A DNA stretch of 64,000 nucleotides, taken from the NCBI GenBank assembly GCA_025345505.1, contig JANVCC010000040.1, positions 10,694,023 to 10,758,022 on the forward strand, read 5' to 3'. Below the pieces are notes generated by a model. That model was not told the origin of the DNA, searched no databases, and saw only the letters and a program-made list of their open reading frames with translations. Below, piece after piece: positions 13,489 to 25,945 of the stretch (position 1 is the stretch's first letter; every line of letters starts with the position of its first letter). This DNA is from Todiramphus chloris collaris (taxonomy: Eukaryota; Chordata; Aves; Coraciiformes; Alcedinidae). The position numbers and the translations under genes are program-made.

Positions 13489-15590
13489 ATGAAGTTACCA
13501 AATATTATATTATACATACCTTATTCCCAACAGTTTGCTTTGGAAGAAGGTGACATGCCCGGTTGGGAAAGGAAAGCTAGAATCTTTCTGTCAAAGATCA
13601 ATGTTTAAATCTCATTTAAATTCATGAATAATTCTGGTATAATAAACACTGGAAAATGGAAATACTGTGTCTCAAGACATGAATATAACTAACGCTGCCT
13701 CTGAAAGCACTTTGCTTAAAACATGATTTGAATTCTTTCCTAGCCCTACCCACAGTTTTAGCTTGCTTACTACTGTTTCATTAATAAAAATATTTACCTT
13801 AAAACACATTGTAGCCATGGTAGAACTGCTCCCATAGGTTGCACTGCAGAATTAACAGCTGCCCATTGGACAACCTCTCCAGAAAAATAGCTATTATCAT
13901 CTCATTAGAAGCAATGCAGTCACCAAAAGCCTGTGCCTTTTTAAGATGCAACAAAATTATTTTCCACATCTTTCAGAAAACATTGCAGTAAAATGAGCAC
14001 CTATAATTCTATAATCAACTTTTTTTTTTTTCTCCTTCCCACCCAGCCCTCTCTTTATATATTCCCCACTTGAGACTGATTCTTACTATTTGAGAAGTCT
14101 CAGGTGATTTTTCCTCCTTTCATCCACCTTTTCAAACTATAAATACCCAAAGCCACAGGTGAAGTGGATCATGCCCAGCCTCCACCTCAATGTTTTTTCT
14201 ACACTGCTCCTCCCAACACTTTCTTACTACAATCCTTCACCCTGTGAATTTTGCAGAAGGAACTGAGGATGTAACAATCGCTGCTGGAGCCAAGGTATTT
14301 TTGAAGTCTGCACAGTACTTTTATTAATAGCCAGGCAAGGACACTCTAGCTCTAGCCAAAGCACCATCCCCCCAGCTTTGGCTCAGGCCTTCTGTCTCCT
14401 GTCAGTGACCCATAAGCAAAAACCTCAGACCAACATATAGCACTTAAAGCAAAGATGAAGTACTTGAAGAACTGAAAAAGATCACAGCCAGCTGAAGGTT
14501 TGAACTGATTTGAACCCACAATGGCTGCAGTTAATGCTCACAGCTTTCTTACTGTTCGTGATACTGCAAACATTTGCCTCAGAAGTGCTCTGTTTTCCTC
14601 TCCCTGTAACCAGTGACTCTGTACATTGGTCAATAATTTTCTACCACCCCTAATAAAATGGGGTATAAAGTTACTCATGTTTTCTGAAGAAAGTATTTCT
14701 TATGACATTAAGGCACACTGCCAACAAATTGCCTTTTTCTGAACCTCACACAGCTTTTTGCTTTGCACATGGCTGCAGGCTGGAACATCTCATCCCACAG
14801 TAGTGCCTGTGGGGAGACCAGAAGACCCTGTCTGGACCTTTTCTGCACTAGTCAGGGACTGGGGCTTGTTCTTCTTCTCGCAGAAGACTCACTGGTCGCC
14901 TTCAAAAGCAGTGACTATCAGCAGATGATTTGCCATATAACTCCATAGCAGATCTGACCCTGAGTTTACCACCTCCAGTTCCACCTCTCGTAATCCAGTT
15001 TCATTTCCTTTCATGAGAACTACTCAGGGCAACTTTCTCCTCGGTAACCCTACAAACACTGACTGAGCAGACAGGGTGTCCCCTCCTTGCTGGCCTCATT
15101 ACCTCAAGACCTATCCCTCAGCACATACCCATTTTCCCCACCAACACCTCCATGCTGGTTCTGACACACAAACACACACATCATAGCACCTCCTCCATAT
15201 AGAATTAAGTGACATTAACCTGAGTTCTGACAACCAGCCCTGGGTAATAGAGCTTGATGTGGTTCACAGCCACAGAGGAACACTTTTTCGTTCAAAATTA
15301 ACTTCTGCACTTACCCAAAATTGTGTCAATAAATGTTGAGATTTAAGATTCAGGAGCCTAAAGATAGGAATAGCTAGAGAAAAGTGATTTTTAGTCATAT
15401 ATAATTAATACACACTCTTCTCCAAAGCAAGTGTGATTATATGTACAGTTGCAGAAAGGGAGATGTTTTATTAACACAGCTCTGTCTGGTGTTGAGCACA
15501 AGTGGGAACCTCAGCTCCCTTCCTACAAACAGCCTCTCCTGTTTAACCTGTCCCCCACTAACACAGGCAGCCAACACCTGCTCGGGGGCT

Positions 15591-15611
15591 ATGCCTTCCA
15601 TTGGAAGGCAT
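15591..15611. repeat. Perfect 21-bp palindrome
   Basis: The ten bases ATGCCTTCCA and the ten bases TGGAAGGCAT are exact reverse complements around one central T. This is long enough to extrude as a short hairpin, but no transposon ends or gene sit next to it. It may be chance. Confidence 0.8.
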
Positions 15612-18600
15612 GATCCAAAAGCAGGCTGCAACTGGCAGCTGCTTATTTGACTGAGCAGCACAAGCACTTAGCTTAGCAAGATGTTTGTGTGTGATATGTG
15701 CCATGGAAGACATCCCCTCTTTGCTCCTATTTATAGATATTTATATCCGTGTAAATAGTAGCAATTCTACTTTGGAAATGTTATCTGCAGAAAGGCCAAG
15801 GAAATTTGAGATTTGTACACAGACGCATTTCCAGGAGCCTTAACACAATATTAATCTCTTTACAGAACTTAATGCTGATCAATAATGATTCTGTCTTGGT
15901 TGGATTAAGACAAAAACCCATCAATTCACCCGATGACCTCTGGAGAGCTGCATTCATACTGCAGAACACAAATTCACCAAGGTAAGTGTGTTGCTGCAGA
16001 AGTACACAGATTAAAAGAGACAGTTCCTGTAGATTGCCTAGATAGGGAAAAAATGGCCCAAATATGCTTCAAATTATATTTGCAGGGCATTTAGTTAGTG
16101 GTAGATGAAGGAGGTGTCTCACCCTGCACCTAAGAAGTTCTAGTCACAAGTTTTAGTAAGGGTTATAAATTTACCCTTTTCACTAGAGGTACCAATATTT
16201 CATTTTGCAAGACTCATTTAACTTGCTTCTGACCTATGAACCCTCAGACTAGTAACCAAGAACAAGCGTGCCCAGGTAAATCAGTACCTGCTTCTACCAG
16301 GTCAGAGTAGGCATCTCGACTGCATCCAGTCTCACTTAGGCTGGTCTTAATAACAGCAGCAGCAACCACATTCATACAACTCCTTCCTTACATTTCCCCT
16401 TACTACAGGAGTAGCTCAGCTCCCTCATACCATTAAATCAGAGCAAATGCTGGGAAAGAAAGAAGACATCCAATGCTCCCACACATGCTTCAGAACAGCA
16501 TCAGGGAACACATCCTCAAGTTCACCCTCCAAAAACTACCAATATTAGGAAGTCATTAATTTTCAAGCCCATCCAAAAGTAACATGGTAACCTAAATAAG
16601 AGCACTGAGCAGCCCATGTATTTAAATTGTTATAATTAGAGTAATGCAGACATTCATCATCCCCACTGCGTACTACATCAAGCTTCTACAACAACTTCTA
16701 TTCTGATGCAATAAAAAACAGAAAAAAGAAGCTTTTCCTTGAGAATAAAATTTTTTTTCTGGAAGTCTAATATTACCTTGTCAGAGGAGACCTCTCTGCC
16801 CATTCAAATCTTCAATGACAAAGATTTTACTAGGGTCCCTAGCTGAGCTTAAATACAGGCCCAGCTCATAGGCAGGGGTGGGTGGGGGCCCCAGGTGAAG
16901 CTGGTCAGGGCTGTTAGGACCTGTTAGTGCTCTCAGGACCCTGATCCACAGGATGTTCTTGAGTCATGCAAGGACAGAATTTCTCAGATTGAGAACTAGG
17001 TAAAAAGTAGAACTAATTCTTTCATACTGACATACAAGAGAGACTCTGCTGGCAGAGCAGGTGCTTGTGGTCTCCTGATAGACACTTCTGCATCCAGACA
17101 TGGTATATCATGAGCAAGATTAATCTGTGAATGATGTAATGGCTTGTAAAATCTATTAGCTTCTAAATACTGTTTGAGATCAGCAGCTCCCTGTATGGAG
17201 GACTACAAGCATCTTTTCAAATGTGGCTTGCTTGCCTTCTCTTTAACCTCTGTGCTAGGCAGACAGTCCAAACGTGGTGGCAGGGGGTGACAGCAGAGGA
17301 CAGTCAAATCTATGTGACATAACCAGAGCACAGGTCCTTGGATGAAAAGCTGCTACAGTTGAAGGCAAACCTGCTTCTCATCTCCAAACTCCTGCAAACC
17401 AGACACAATAGGCCAGAAACAACATCCGAATGTGAGACTTCTGTGATTGCCAGAACTTCACCGCAATCCAGCGTGGTGAGCAGAGGCACCCCATGGGATA
17501 GTGTCTGTTCACAGAAACTAAAATCGGTGTCAAACTCTGCTTTTCAATAGCAAAAATAAACCAAACAACAGCCCACCTAAAAGACAAGTAAGATAAAGAG
17601 CGGCTCTGTTTCTTCACAGGCTTGGTATCATATATACAGTGCATACAAACACCCAGGAGCTTAACGCAGAATCTTCTTTGTTCAACCTGAATAACTTAAG
17701 AATAAAAGTGCTATGGGATGTGAAACAAGTGGGAGTTTTGCAGAGTAGTTAAAAATAGACAGTTGTAGGAAACTTTGAACACTTACTGTGAGAAGTAGCA
17801 GACAGTTCAGACACTTGGGCGTCTCTTTAGCTTTCTTTCAGTGTTACATCTTGTTATTTATAAGTCACTTATAATAAAACTACCTGAAACTGATGTCTAA
17901 ATTCTGCAATGTATTAAACTATACATAACAGTCAAATAGTAAGAAGCACACAAAAGAATACTCAACTTTCTCTGGAAAATAGGATTTCTCTTCTGTAAGT
18001 TTAAATCCTAAACAAGAAGTTATGTATGGCCCCATCAGCCAGAACAAGATGGTGAAATGAGATTAACTGCACAGTAAAAATGAAAAGGGTTCCCATTTTT
18101 TTCTGGTCTATCCACTTTGCCATTTGTTATAATTCAGTGTGCAGCCTGAACGGGCCCAGATTTCCCCACAGACCCAGCACATACTTTTTTCCTGTCTATG
18201 CTACACCTCCTACTCCATGCAGGCATAACCACTCACATAGTCATACAGCAAAGCCAGAGCAGAAGAGCTACACTCTGAACCAAACCATTCCTTCATTGGT
18301 TTTTGTTGGATTAGCTAACACAGCCAAATCCCCGATCCTTATGCTAATGCTGGCACACGCAGGAGCAGCACAAATACAGAGCCCAGAGGCTGGGAAAGGA
18401 CCATGTCTTGCAGCTGCAGCACCAGCTAACACTGTCTTGAATTGCGTGTGAAAGTTCAGCAGTCACAGGACTTCCTGCTGAGGTTTTGAGTTTTACACAA
18501 CCATGGCCAGTGAAGGAAGCCCAAATCACATACCTGCTCTGCTCTGAGCAACGGACACTCCTGTTCCTAGTGACAGAAGGTACAGTATCACTCATCAACA

Positions 18601-18948
18601 AGCAGCAAGGTGAGATCCTACTCTGACGCTGCTGTTACTTCAACCTGAATCTTGGATGAGAGACAGAACTGATGAGGACTGCTCCAGCTGGATCACTGCT
18701 TTTGATCTGTGTTGATGCTCCCTCAGTGAGTCAGAGGATCAAAAAGAATGGTTTCTAAGTCCACTCTTAGTATTATACATGTGCACAGATTCAACATATG
18801 CAAAATGGTTGTAAGAAAAAATAGCTCTTATTATGAACATACTTTGTTTTGAACATAAGGTGACACTGAAAAAAGGAAAAGCATGGGGTGTTCAGGAATT
18901 TGGCTCCTTGGAAACTCTGAGACAGTCATAGAAAGGAATATAATTATT

Positions 18949-19011
18949 GAAAAAAAAACTAAAACTAAAAAAAAAACAAACAAAAAAAACCAAAACAAAA
19001 AAAAACTATAC
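18949..19011 (+). repeat. A-rich low-complexity tract
   Basis: Runs of A broken by single C bases (AAAAACAAACAAAAAAAACC and similar). Same compositional type as the tracts at 8216, 47748 and 53720. Confidence 0.8.
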
Positions 19012-21036
19012 CTGAGACTATGTTGGTTAGCATCAGCTCTTGTTTTCTCTTAGATGTCTGTGCCTCTAGACCATGATGGTCTAAATGCATCTAAACTACT
19101 GGTTCAGAAGCCCTTGGGAAATCTGTATGGGAGGAAATGTTCTGGCATGCAAGGGATGGTGGCTTCTCTGCTTGCATGAAAAAAAAATTTGTGCTGCAGA
19201 GATGAGAATGCTAAATATTTCTTCTGAGTCCCATCTTCTGTCTGCTAGGAACACTGCTACTGGGAGTACTGAAGGGGGTTCCTAGGGATGCCTGGCAGTC
19301 CTGCGGTTGCAGCTCCTCAGCCCAACTGGAGGCCACTGCTCAGTCAGAGTCCAGTTAACAAGCTGCATGCAACTCCGGGTACACCCCACGACCACAGAGC
19401 CATATATAATTATTAGCAGGTGCTGTTTCAGAGCAAAGAAGTTAAATAACCTTAAACACACCCCTGCAGCTGCTTTCAGCACTGTGAGAGAGACACTGTA
19501 TTAGCCTGCTCACAAACACTGACTCAAAAGGGTTTAAAACAATAGCTTTCTTTCAGGGAAGGAGAAACCACACTGACAAAAGCAATCTGGTAAATCCTAC
19601 AGTAGGCAAAACTTTCATCCTTTAGGACACACTTCAGTAACAGTCCTGAACTCAGCCTTTTTTCCATGCTTCTGAGTAGCTGCAGACATGGGTGGTTTAA
19701 ATTTGCCTCACCACCCATGGCCTCTGCTTGGTGCCACCATCTGCACACTGCTGATCGTGTCACAGCTCCTCCAGCCCTCTTTCATCTCCTCAGAGGGAAA
19801 CCAGGGGGTATAAGACTTAAGGCACAGAAAGGAAACATCCCTCGTTGGATTCAGTGTTGTCCTTTTTAATTCCCTTTCCCAGCTTTCATCACTTTGTTCA
19901 GGGACATTTTTGTTCACCCCATTTGACTACAGCATTGACAAGAGTAATTTGAGCCTGATCACATCTCTTCATAGTCAGACCTAAATAACGGGCTTTTATT
20001 TGCCATAACAGCAACGTTTTAGCCTTGTTTTAATTTTCTTTTTGAGGAAACCCAAAATGATCAGAGCAATTGCCACTGGTTGAGGTCTGGATGTAGAGCT
20101 GGCTGGTCCCTGCAGCACAACACAGCACAGCCCAATTCTGCAGTGGTGCAGAGTGTGTGATGGGAGGTAGAGCTGGGATAGCAAAAGGGAGGTGTGCTGG
20201 TGGGACAGGGCCAGAAGGCAACTGGAGCCCTGTGGAGTCAAGGTCTTGGCAACTGCCCTTTGGAAACAGTCTTGTCTGGACCTGGTGGGAGTGAACCTCT
20301 GCTTTTTGATGGCACAGGTGGGAAGGGTCCAAGCAGCTACCCCACACTAAACAGTCTTTTTCTAACTTTCTTATAGAACTCCAATGTCTCTGTCAAACTT
20401 GCATATCCAATTACAAATCCCGTGTGTTTGCTGGTAGAGTTCTGTACCTGGAAGGCAGCGTATCCACAACTGAACAGCCTTCCCAGTTGTCCTTTTGGCC
20501 CACTCACTTTCCGTGCGGGTGATCTCACAGCTGGCATTGTTTGGCAGCGTATGAACTGAGCTCTTGAACTGCACTGAACAGTGCAAATACAGGAGAGCTC
20601 TTCACTCTCTAACACCTACTTGTCAAGCGTGCAGCTGCTTTTCTTGTTAGCAGAGCATTTCACAAGCACAACTGATTGCTATCACCCAAAGTCACTAACT
20701 TCGTCTCCTTTTTCCTTCCCTTGTCTCCAACTTCCCTTTCCCAGACTGAGCAAAACAATTTTTTTTCAGTCTTTCCTCTGTAAACATCTTTTCTCAGGCC
20801 TGCCAGATGTTCTCCTCCACGTTTGCCTGCAGCCTCTCTGGACAGACACATTATGCCACTTATGACCCGAACAGAGTGGAACAAAATAGGTACCTGAAAA
20901 AACAGTGCTCTTGCTAGAGTATCTCTAACTGCCTTTTTTTTTTTTTTACAGTAGCTTAATAGCTCTTCGATGCTCTCTGTTTCTGAATAGAGTTCAGCTG
21001 CACTCTAGCGGCTGTATTCGAGGATTTCAGGCATTT

Positions 21037-21055
21037 CGGAGTTGCCTGAACTCCG
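21037..21055. repeat. Small perfect hairpin
   Basis: CGGAGTT and AACTCCG form a 7-bp stem around a 5-base loop, about 150 bases upstream of the GC-rich block. No function can be assigned. Confidence 0.6.
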
Positions 21056-21282
21056 TATTTCCACCTACCCACAGCAGCACAATTCATTAGCAGTGGAAAA
21101 TCCGCTTCTTCAAGTATGCATATTCTTTTTTCCATCCAGGAAAGTCATTGCTGAAGGTTGAGTTCAGAAAGAGTACAGAAACTGTCTGTGTGACACTGTT
21201 TTTGCAGGCAGTGTCTCCGGCCCCGTTCGCTTCAAGCCGTGTGCCTCACCCGCAGGCAGGGCTGGCTGCCACCCAGGCTGCC

Positions 21283-21326
21283 TTCACCCGCGGGCAGGGC
21301 TGGCTTCACCCGCGGGCAGGGCTGGC
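21283..21326 (+). repeat. 22-bp tandem repeat, two exact copies
   Basis: The unit TTCACCCGCGGGCAGGGCTG plus GC occurs at 21283-21304 and again at 21305-21326. A diverged third copy lies at about 21247-21268 (CACCCGCAGGCAGGGCTGGC). Confidence 0.9.
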
Positions 21327-21439
21327 TGCCTCGACCGCAGGGCCACCGGGTGCCGCACCCAGCAGCCCAGAAGGGCAGGGTGCAGCCCCGCTCCCGGCAG
21401 CCCCAGCCACGGGCCAGGGCTCGCTGCCGGTCGGCGGCG

Positions 21440-21458
21440 TGGCCACCAGGGGGCGAGC
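21440..21458 (+). promoter_or_regulatory. CTCF-like binding motif
   Basis: The 19 bases starting TGGCCACCAGGGGGCG match the vertebrate CTCF core consensus at the first sixteen positions and differ only in the last three. CTCF is the zinc-finger protein that positions chromatin loop boundaries. The motif is in the plus orientation, upstream of LCP2, and its CpG makes it potentially methylation sensitive. The match is read by eye; occupancy is unknown. Confidence 0.7.
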
Positions 21459-21465
21459 GAGACTC

Positions 21466-21630
21466 GCCGCTCCGCTCTGTGCCGCTCCGCTCTGTGCCGC
21501 TCCGCTCTGTGCNNNNNNNNNNTCTGTGCCGCTCCGCTCTGTGCCGCTCCGCTCTGTGCCGCTCCGCTCCGGGCCGCTCCGTTCTGTGCCGCTCCGCTCC
21601 GGGCCGTGCCTCTCCGGGCCGCTCCGCTCC
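21466..21630 (+). repeat. 15-bp GC-rich tandem array with assembly gap
   Basis: The unit GCCGCTCCGCTCTGT repeats exactly at 21466, 21481 and 21496. It then runs into ten N bases at 21513-21522 and resumes as exact and then diverged copies (CCGCTCCGGGCCGCTCCG) to about 21630. Ten Ns is a fixed-size placeholder, so the true array length is unknown and may be much longer. Confidence 0.9.
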
Positions 21631-21828
21631 TACAAAGGAGATTGTTTTTCAGGTGGCGAGGCATCGGGTTTGGATCTTGTTTTAACGCAGAGCCGTTGCA
21701 AAGCCAAGGCTAACACCTGACTAGAAGAATTAAGGAAATAATGGGTAAGGACACTTGAAGAGAAGAAAGTGTAGCTGAGTGCTCGTGAAAGACATCAAGG
21801 AGTATGTAACACTGCGGTGGTGCTGAGC

Positions 21829-22263
21829 ATGATCGGAGGGCTGGAGCATCTCTCCTGTGGGGACAGACTGAGAGAGTTGGGGTTGTTCAGGCTGGAGAAG
21901 AGAAGGCTCCAGGGAGACCTTAGTCTGGCCTCCCAGTATCTGAAGGGGGCTACAAGAAAGCTGGGGAGGGACTTTTTAGGCTGTGGGGCAGTGATAGGAC
22001 TGGAGGGAATGGATTAAAGCTAGAGACAGGTCGATTCAGGTTGGACATCAGGAGGAATTTCTTCCCCATGAGGGTGGTGAGACAGTGGCACAGGTTGCCC
22101 AGAGAGGTGGTGGAAGCCCCACCCTAGGAAGTGTTTAAGCCCAGGCTGGATGGGGCTCTGAGCAACCTGCTCTGGTGGGAGGTGTCCCTGCCCATGGCAG
22201 GGAGGTTGGAACTGGATGAGCTTTAAGGTCCCTTCCAACCTTGAGAATTCTATGATTCTATGA
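21829..22263 (+). mobile_element. CR1 LINE 3' fragment
   Basis: A 5'-truncated CR1 copy that begins in the ORF2 C-terminus (MIRGLEHL-like wording read as MIGGLEHLSCGDRLRELG) and runs through the 3' untranslated region. The tail reads CTTTAAGGTCCCTTCCAACC followed by ATTCTATGATTCTATGAT. It is of the same broad subfamily type as the copy at 1540 and is inactive. Confidence 0.92.
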
Positions 22264-25200
22264 TATTTAAAGGGTAAAAAAAATGAAAGCATTTTTTCCA
22301 TGTGTTACAGCTAGGTCTATAGGTAGATAGGGAATAAGGTGTGCAATGTTAAAAGAGGAATCACAACCTGGCGATAGTAAACATTCCCAGGATAAAAAGG
22401 AAGAAAGTACCCTAGTTTTTTAAAACAAAAATTGGTCAGGACAAAAGAAAATCTTGTCTTAAAGATCCACTTTGCATTGGTGGAGATAAGCATAATGACT
22501 AAATTCTTACGAGGACTGAACTTTTTTTTGCTTGGCTCTGGGAAAGCTGACATGTAAACTGAGTTATTCTAGAATGAGCCATTCTGAAATCTGTTCAAAA
22601 TAAGCCCTTGACTCCACTTAAAACAGGGTGCTGTGGGACAGAACAGCACCAGAAAGAGGTGAGAAAAAATGGAAAATATTGACACTCTTTGAAGGCAGCA
22701 GAATGTGGGCAGTGTGAATTTCCCTCCAGCCTTGCCTGAAATAGACTCTCACATTTTCAAATATCAGTCACCAGACCATCACATCTTAAAGAACTGCACC
22801 ATCGGCAGCTGCTTTTTGAGGACACATTTCTTATGTGAAGGTTGTTCCACTGCAGACATCAGCTATAAGAGACCTAATCCTTTAAAGAGAGGGAAAAAAG
22901 GTCACAGTGGAAATGCTACGCACCTGATAATAGTTGTAGCATCAGTGTTTCTCAGCATTTGAAAATCTAACACCTCAAAATCCATTTCATGGAAGACTGT
23001 AGTATATAAAATATTAGGTTTCAGAGCAGATGTATCTTCTGCTGCCTACTTATTGTGTCTTCATTTCTTGCAATCCAAGGTTGAACTGCTAAGGTTCAAA
23101 GCACGTGATCACTCCAAGCAGACAGGATTGTCGCCTCCGAAACGTATTTAGTTGTCAGCCAAATTTCTGCATGTAGCCTGTCAAAACTGACTTTCTTCCC
23201 CAGCAGCTCTCTGTGGCCCTGTCCGTTGGCTGTAGTTTGTTTAACCACCCTAATGCTATCCCTGCAGACAGTCTGTTCCTCCATAAAAATCAGATGTGGT
23301 TGCTTCCCAGACACACTCCCTTACTCTCCCATCCAAAGCTGACTAGAGATTCTGGTCTGTGGGCCTGCACAGGTGTGCTCATTCAACTTTTTTCTCTCTC
23401 TATTTCATTTCTTGGTGACTCTGTGTTGAAATTGCTTCTCTGAGCAGAGGATGCTGGAGGCAACAGGAGTACATGGGAGAAAGAGCTAATTTTGGAGGTA
23501 ACAACAGTAACTCTGAAGAGAGAAAAAGAAACAATGAACAAGAGGGAAAATATAGGAAGAGTGAAACAAAGAACAATTAAAAGCATGAGGAAATATTGTG
23601 GGATCTTTTTTCCACGATCAAGATTTTCCTTTTGTGGAATATGGGATTTGCCACATTGCATTTCTGGGCCACAAAGACATTTAAAAGCATCTTTCAAAAT
23701 AACTCCCTGCAGCCTAGTTGGGGCTGGGGGGCCATGAGTCATGCATGGTTATCTGTGGGTTCAACAACATTTTCCATTGACATCTTCAACTACATACCTG
23801 GGTTGGAAATGCGATTTAAAATTGTTACACTAATCTAGCAGTGTATCTGAAAACTCGAGTGTAGAAAATACGAAGTGATGTTACCTTAGCAAGCCTCACT
23901 TGGCCACCACATCCTATATCACATTACAAAAGAAGTTCTAGACAAAGAGAAAGCTGAAGTGCACATGCAGCTGGGTTCTGTAAAATGCATTAAAAATGCA
24001 CGTAGCAATAAGGTACTCACGGGTACATAGACAGGATGCAAGCAAATGATAACAATTAGGTAAATGTAGCAGAATTTCTGTGTTAGTGGCTCTCTAGACT
24101 AGGAGACTGACTATAAAGTTGACTGCTTTTCTCCTATCTCAGCATCAGAATAAATGATGCTATCATTCTTCTATAACATCATCAGAATAAATTAGTTTTA
24201 TATTAGTACAGATAAGGAATATCACAACTGAAATTAGAGCTGCTACGCTGGATTTGGGATAGAAGTTAGATTAGAAGGTAATGAAAAATTGTAATAGAAC
24301 AAACAAGTAGAAATTACAGCACAGGCTTCTTCCTGTCTCTATACTGTTAGAAACTTGTTCCTCTGTTCACACGGTGTGTGATGGGGTGTCTGAGATGTAC
24401 GCTCTGTAATCTTCCCTCTACCACTGCTGACAATGCACCACCAGAACAAATTCTCCCGTGGGGATTCTTTGTCACAAGTTAATTTAGTCCTATTTCATCC
24501 CCAAACTTAGACTTACATTGAAGAGATAATGCTATTTCTGTCGGTACATGGCTCAGATGATTAAAACAGGTCATTTCTGTTAAGAACCCATAAAACATAG
24601 CTACGTCATGAATTTGATACATGCTACAGTTTAGAACAGCTCTTTCAGCAGTTTAGTTTGAGAGTTTTAAATACCATTCACCAAAATTTCTAAAGAAAAA
24701 GTAACCTACTTTAAAGCAGACTGAATTTCAAGAGGAAAACTTACATACTATAGAGACTTGTAGGTGTGACTCAAATACACGTACTCCTTGTATGCAATGC
24801 ACTTGCAAATCACAGACCCGAGGTTTGAAGATCTTCAGTGACTGGGAATAATGAGAGTGATGCATTTCCATTAGAAAAAAAGCCTTCCAGTGCTTCAAAA
24901 CTATGCATCTATTCTTACGAATACAGAAAACACACAAAATACCACCTTTTGTGCAAGCAATGTGAACAGTACCCCCAAACATTCATACTAGCACAATTCC
25001 AGGAGGAAGCAGCATGTCAATAAAAGGGAGAATGAACATGCTGGCTGTTTTGAAAAAACAGGCATATTTGGAATTACTAAATGTAGTCCCATCAAAGTGA
25101 CCTGGTGGTACGATGGTGCCTGAACTGGCTATACGTGACAGATGCAGTCTAGCATGTGTCTGTGCTGACACTATGGGTCTGTGGATTCTTTGTCAGACAA

Positions 25201-25660
25201 AAAATCCCCATTAGAAGTAGCTGAAAAATGGAGCACTGAAAGAATGACAATGCAGTAACTTTTCAACTAAGTTTGTCCATTTTTTGCTTCACTGAGCAAT
25301 TCCTTATCTGAAGGAATGCTGACTGTAATTCCATCCCTAACTCATGCACACCTGCTTATGTACAACTCCAACAGTAACCTTTGATTGTTGAACAAATCAA
25401 AGAAAGACAACGTGACGCTTCAGGTAGTGAGGTAAGGTGAAGAAGTTTCTCTTAAGTGACTGTTTTCTTCTTTGGAGAAGCCTGGTCTAGGCTTGCACAG
25501 AAGCAGTAACCAATGTCTGTGGACAACATGCCAATATTTTTATACTGTATGGAGTGTGTAAATACCTAAATATTTCTGCATGCATTTACAAGCAAATAGG
25601 GTCCACAGGAGCTCATTTATATGTAGCAAGCAGAACATTTTCAACACTTTGCTCTGCTTC
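22264..25660. other. Intergenic DNA upstream of LCP2
   Basis: About 3.4 kb between the CR1 copy and the LCP2 promoter area. No coding exon, RNA gene or clear repeat is visible. Enhancers could lie here but nothing in the sequence identifies one. Confidence 0.45.
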
Positions 25661-25670
25661 CTTGTTTACT

Positions 25671-25695
25671 TATTTATATTCAGACAGAGGAAGTG
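25671..25695 (+). promoter_or_regulatory. Candidate LCP2 promoter: TATA-like box and PU.1/Ets site
   Basis: A TATTTATATT box at 25671-25680 is followed at 25686-25695 by AGAGGAAGTG, a close match to the PU.1 (SPI1) type Ets consensus. Both lie about 250 bases upstream of the LCP2 start codon. PU.1 and other Ets factors drive many blood-cell genes, so this fits a haematopoietic gene. The transcription start is not determined and an additional untranslated exon further upstream is possible. Confidence 0.35.
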
Positions 25696-25945
25696 GTAAG
25701 CCTGACTAGTGAACAAGTTTTCTGAGAAGAGACCATTTTGTATTAGAGGAAGCAGTATCTCTCTTGGATGTCCCAACAGCGGCAGTTCTAAATGTAAAGA
25801 AGCACAGATATTAAGCAGAAGCACCTGTCTATTAGACAAGGAATTACTGGACACGCTGGAGGTGGTCACACACAGGGAACACATGGCCGTGCCAGCGACG
25901 TGCTGCTCCGAACGATCTCTAACTGCCTAGAGGAGAAAACTTACC

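Larger units (their letters stand above)
13489..21189. other. Intergenic DNA, no gene seen
   Basis: About 7.7 kb without a recognisable coding exon, RNA gene or large repeat. It contains a 21-bp palindrome at 15591-15611, an A-rich tract at about 18949-19011 and a poly-T run near 20933-20949. Frames in this stretch are short and show no family motifs. Confidence 0.5.
21190..21640. promoter_or_regulatory. GC-rich, CpG-containing island
   Basis: This block stands out sharply from the AT-rich surroundings. It is strongly GC-rich and has many intact CpG dinucleotides (CCGCGGGC, GGTCGGCGGCGTGG, GAGCGAGACTCGCCGC). It holds a 22-bp tandem repeat, a CTCF-like motif and a 15-bp tandem array. Intact CpGs suggest an unmethylated regulatory island, for example a promoter or an insulator about 4.5 kb upstream of LCP2. 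Open frames exist on both strands here, but they are repeats of the tandem unit (Arg, Ser, Ala, Gln patterns) and are not convincing protein. In mammals the 5' end of KCNIP1 lies on this side of LCP2 on the opposite strand, so a divergent promoter is one possibility; nothing in the sequence proves it. Confidence 0.5.

Noticed and set aside
21148-21720. 190-codon open frame over the GC-rich block (and long frames on both other strands)
   Set aside because: The frame is created by GC-rich tandem units that lack stop codons; it crosses the N gap and shows only repeated Arg, Ser, Pro and Leu patterns.
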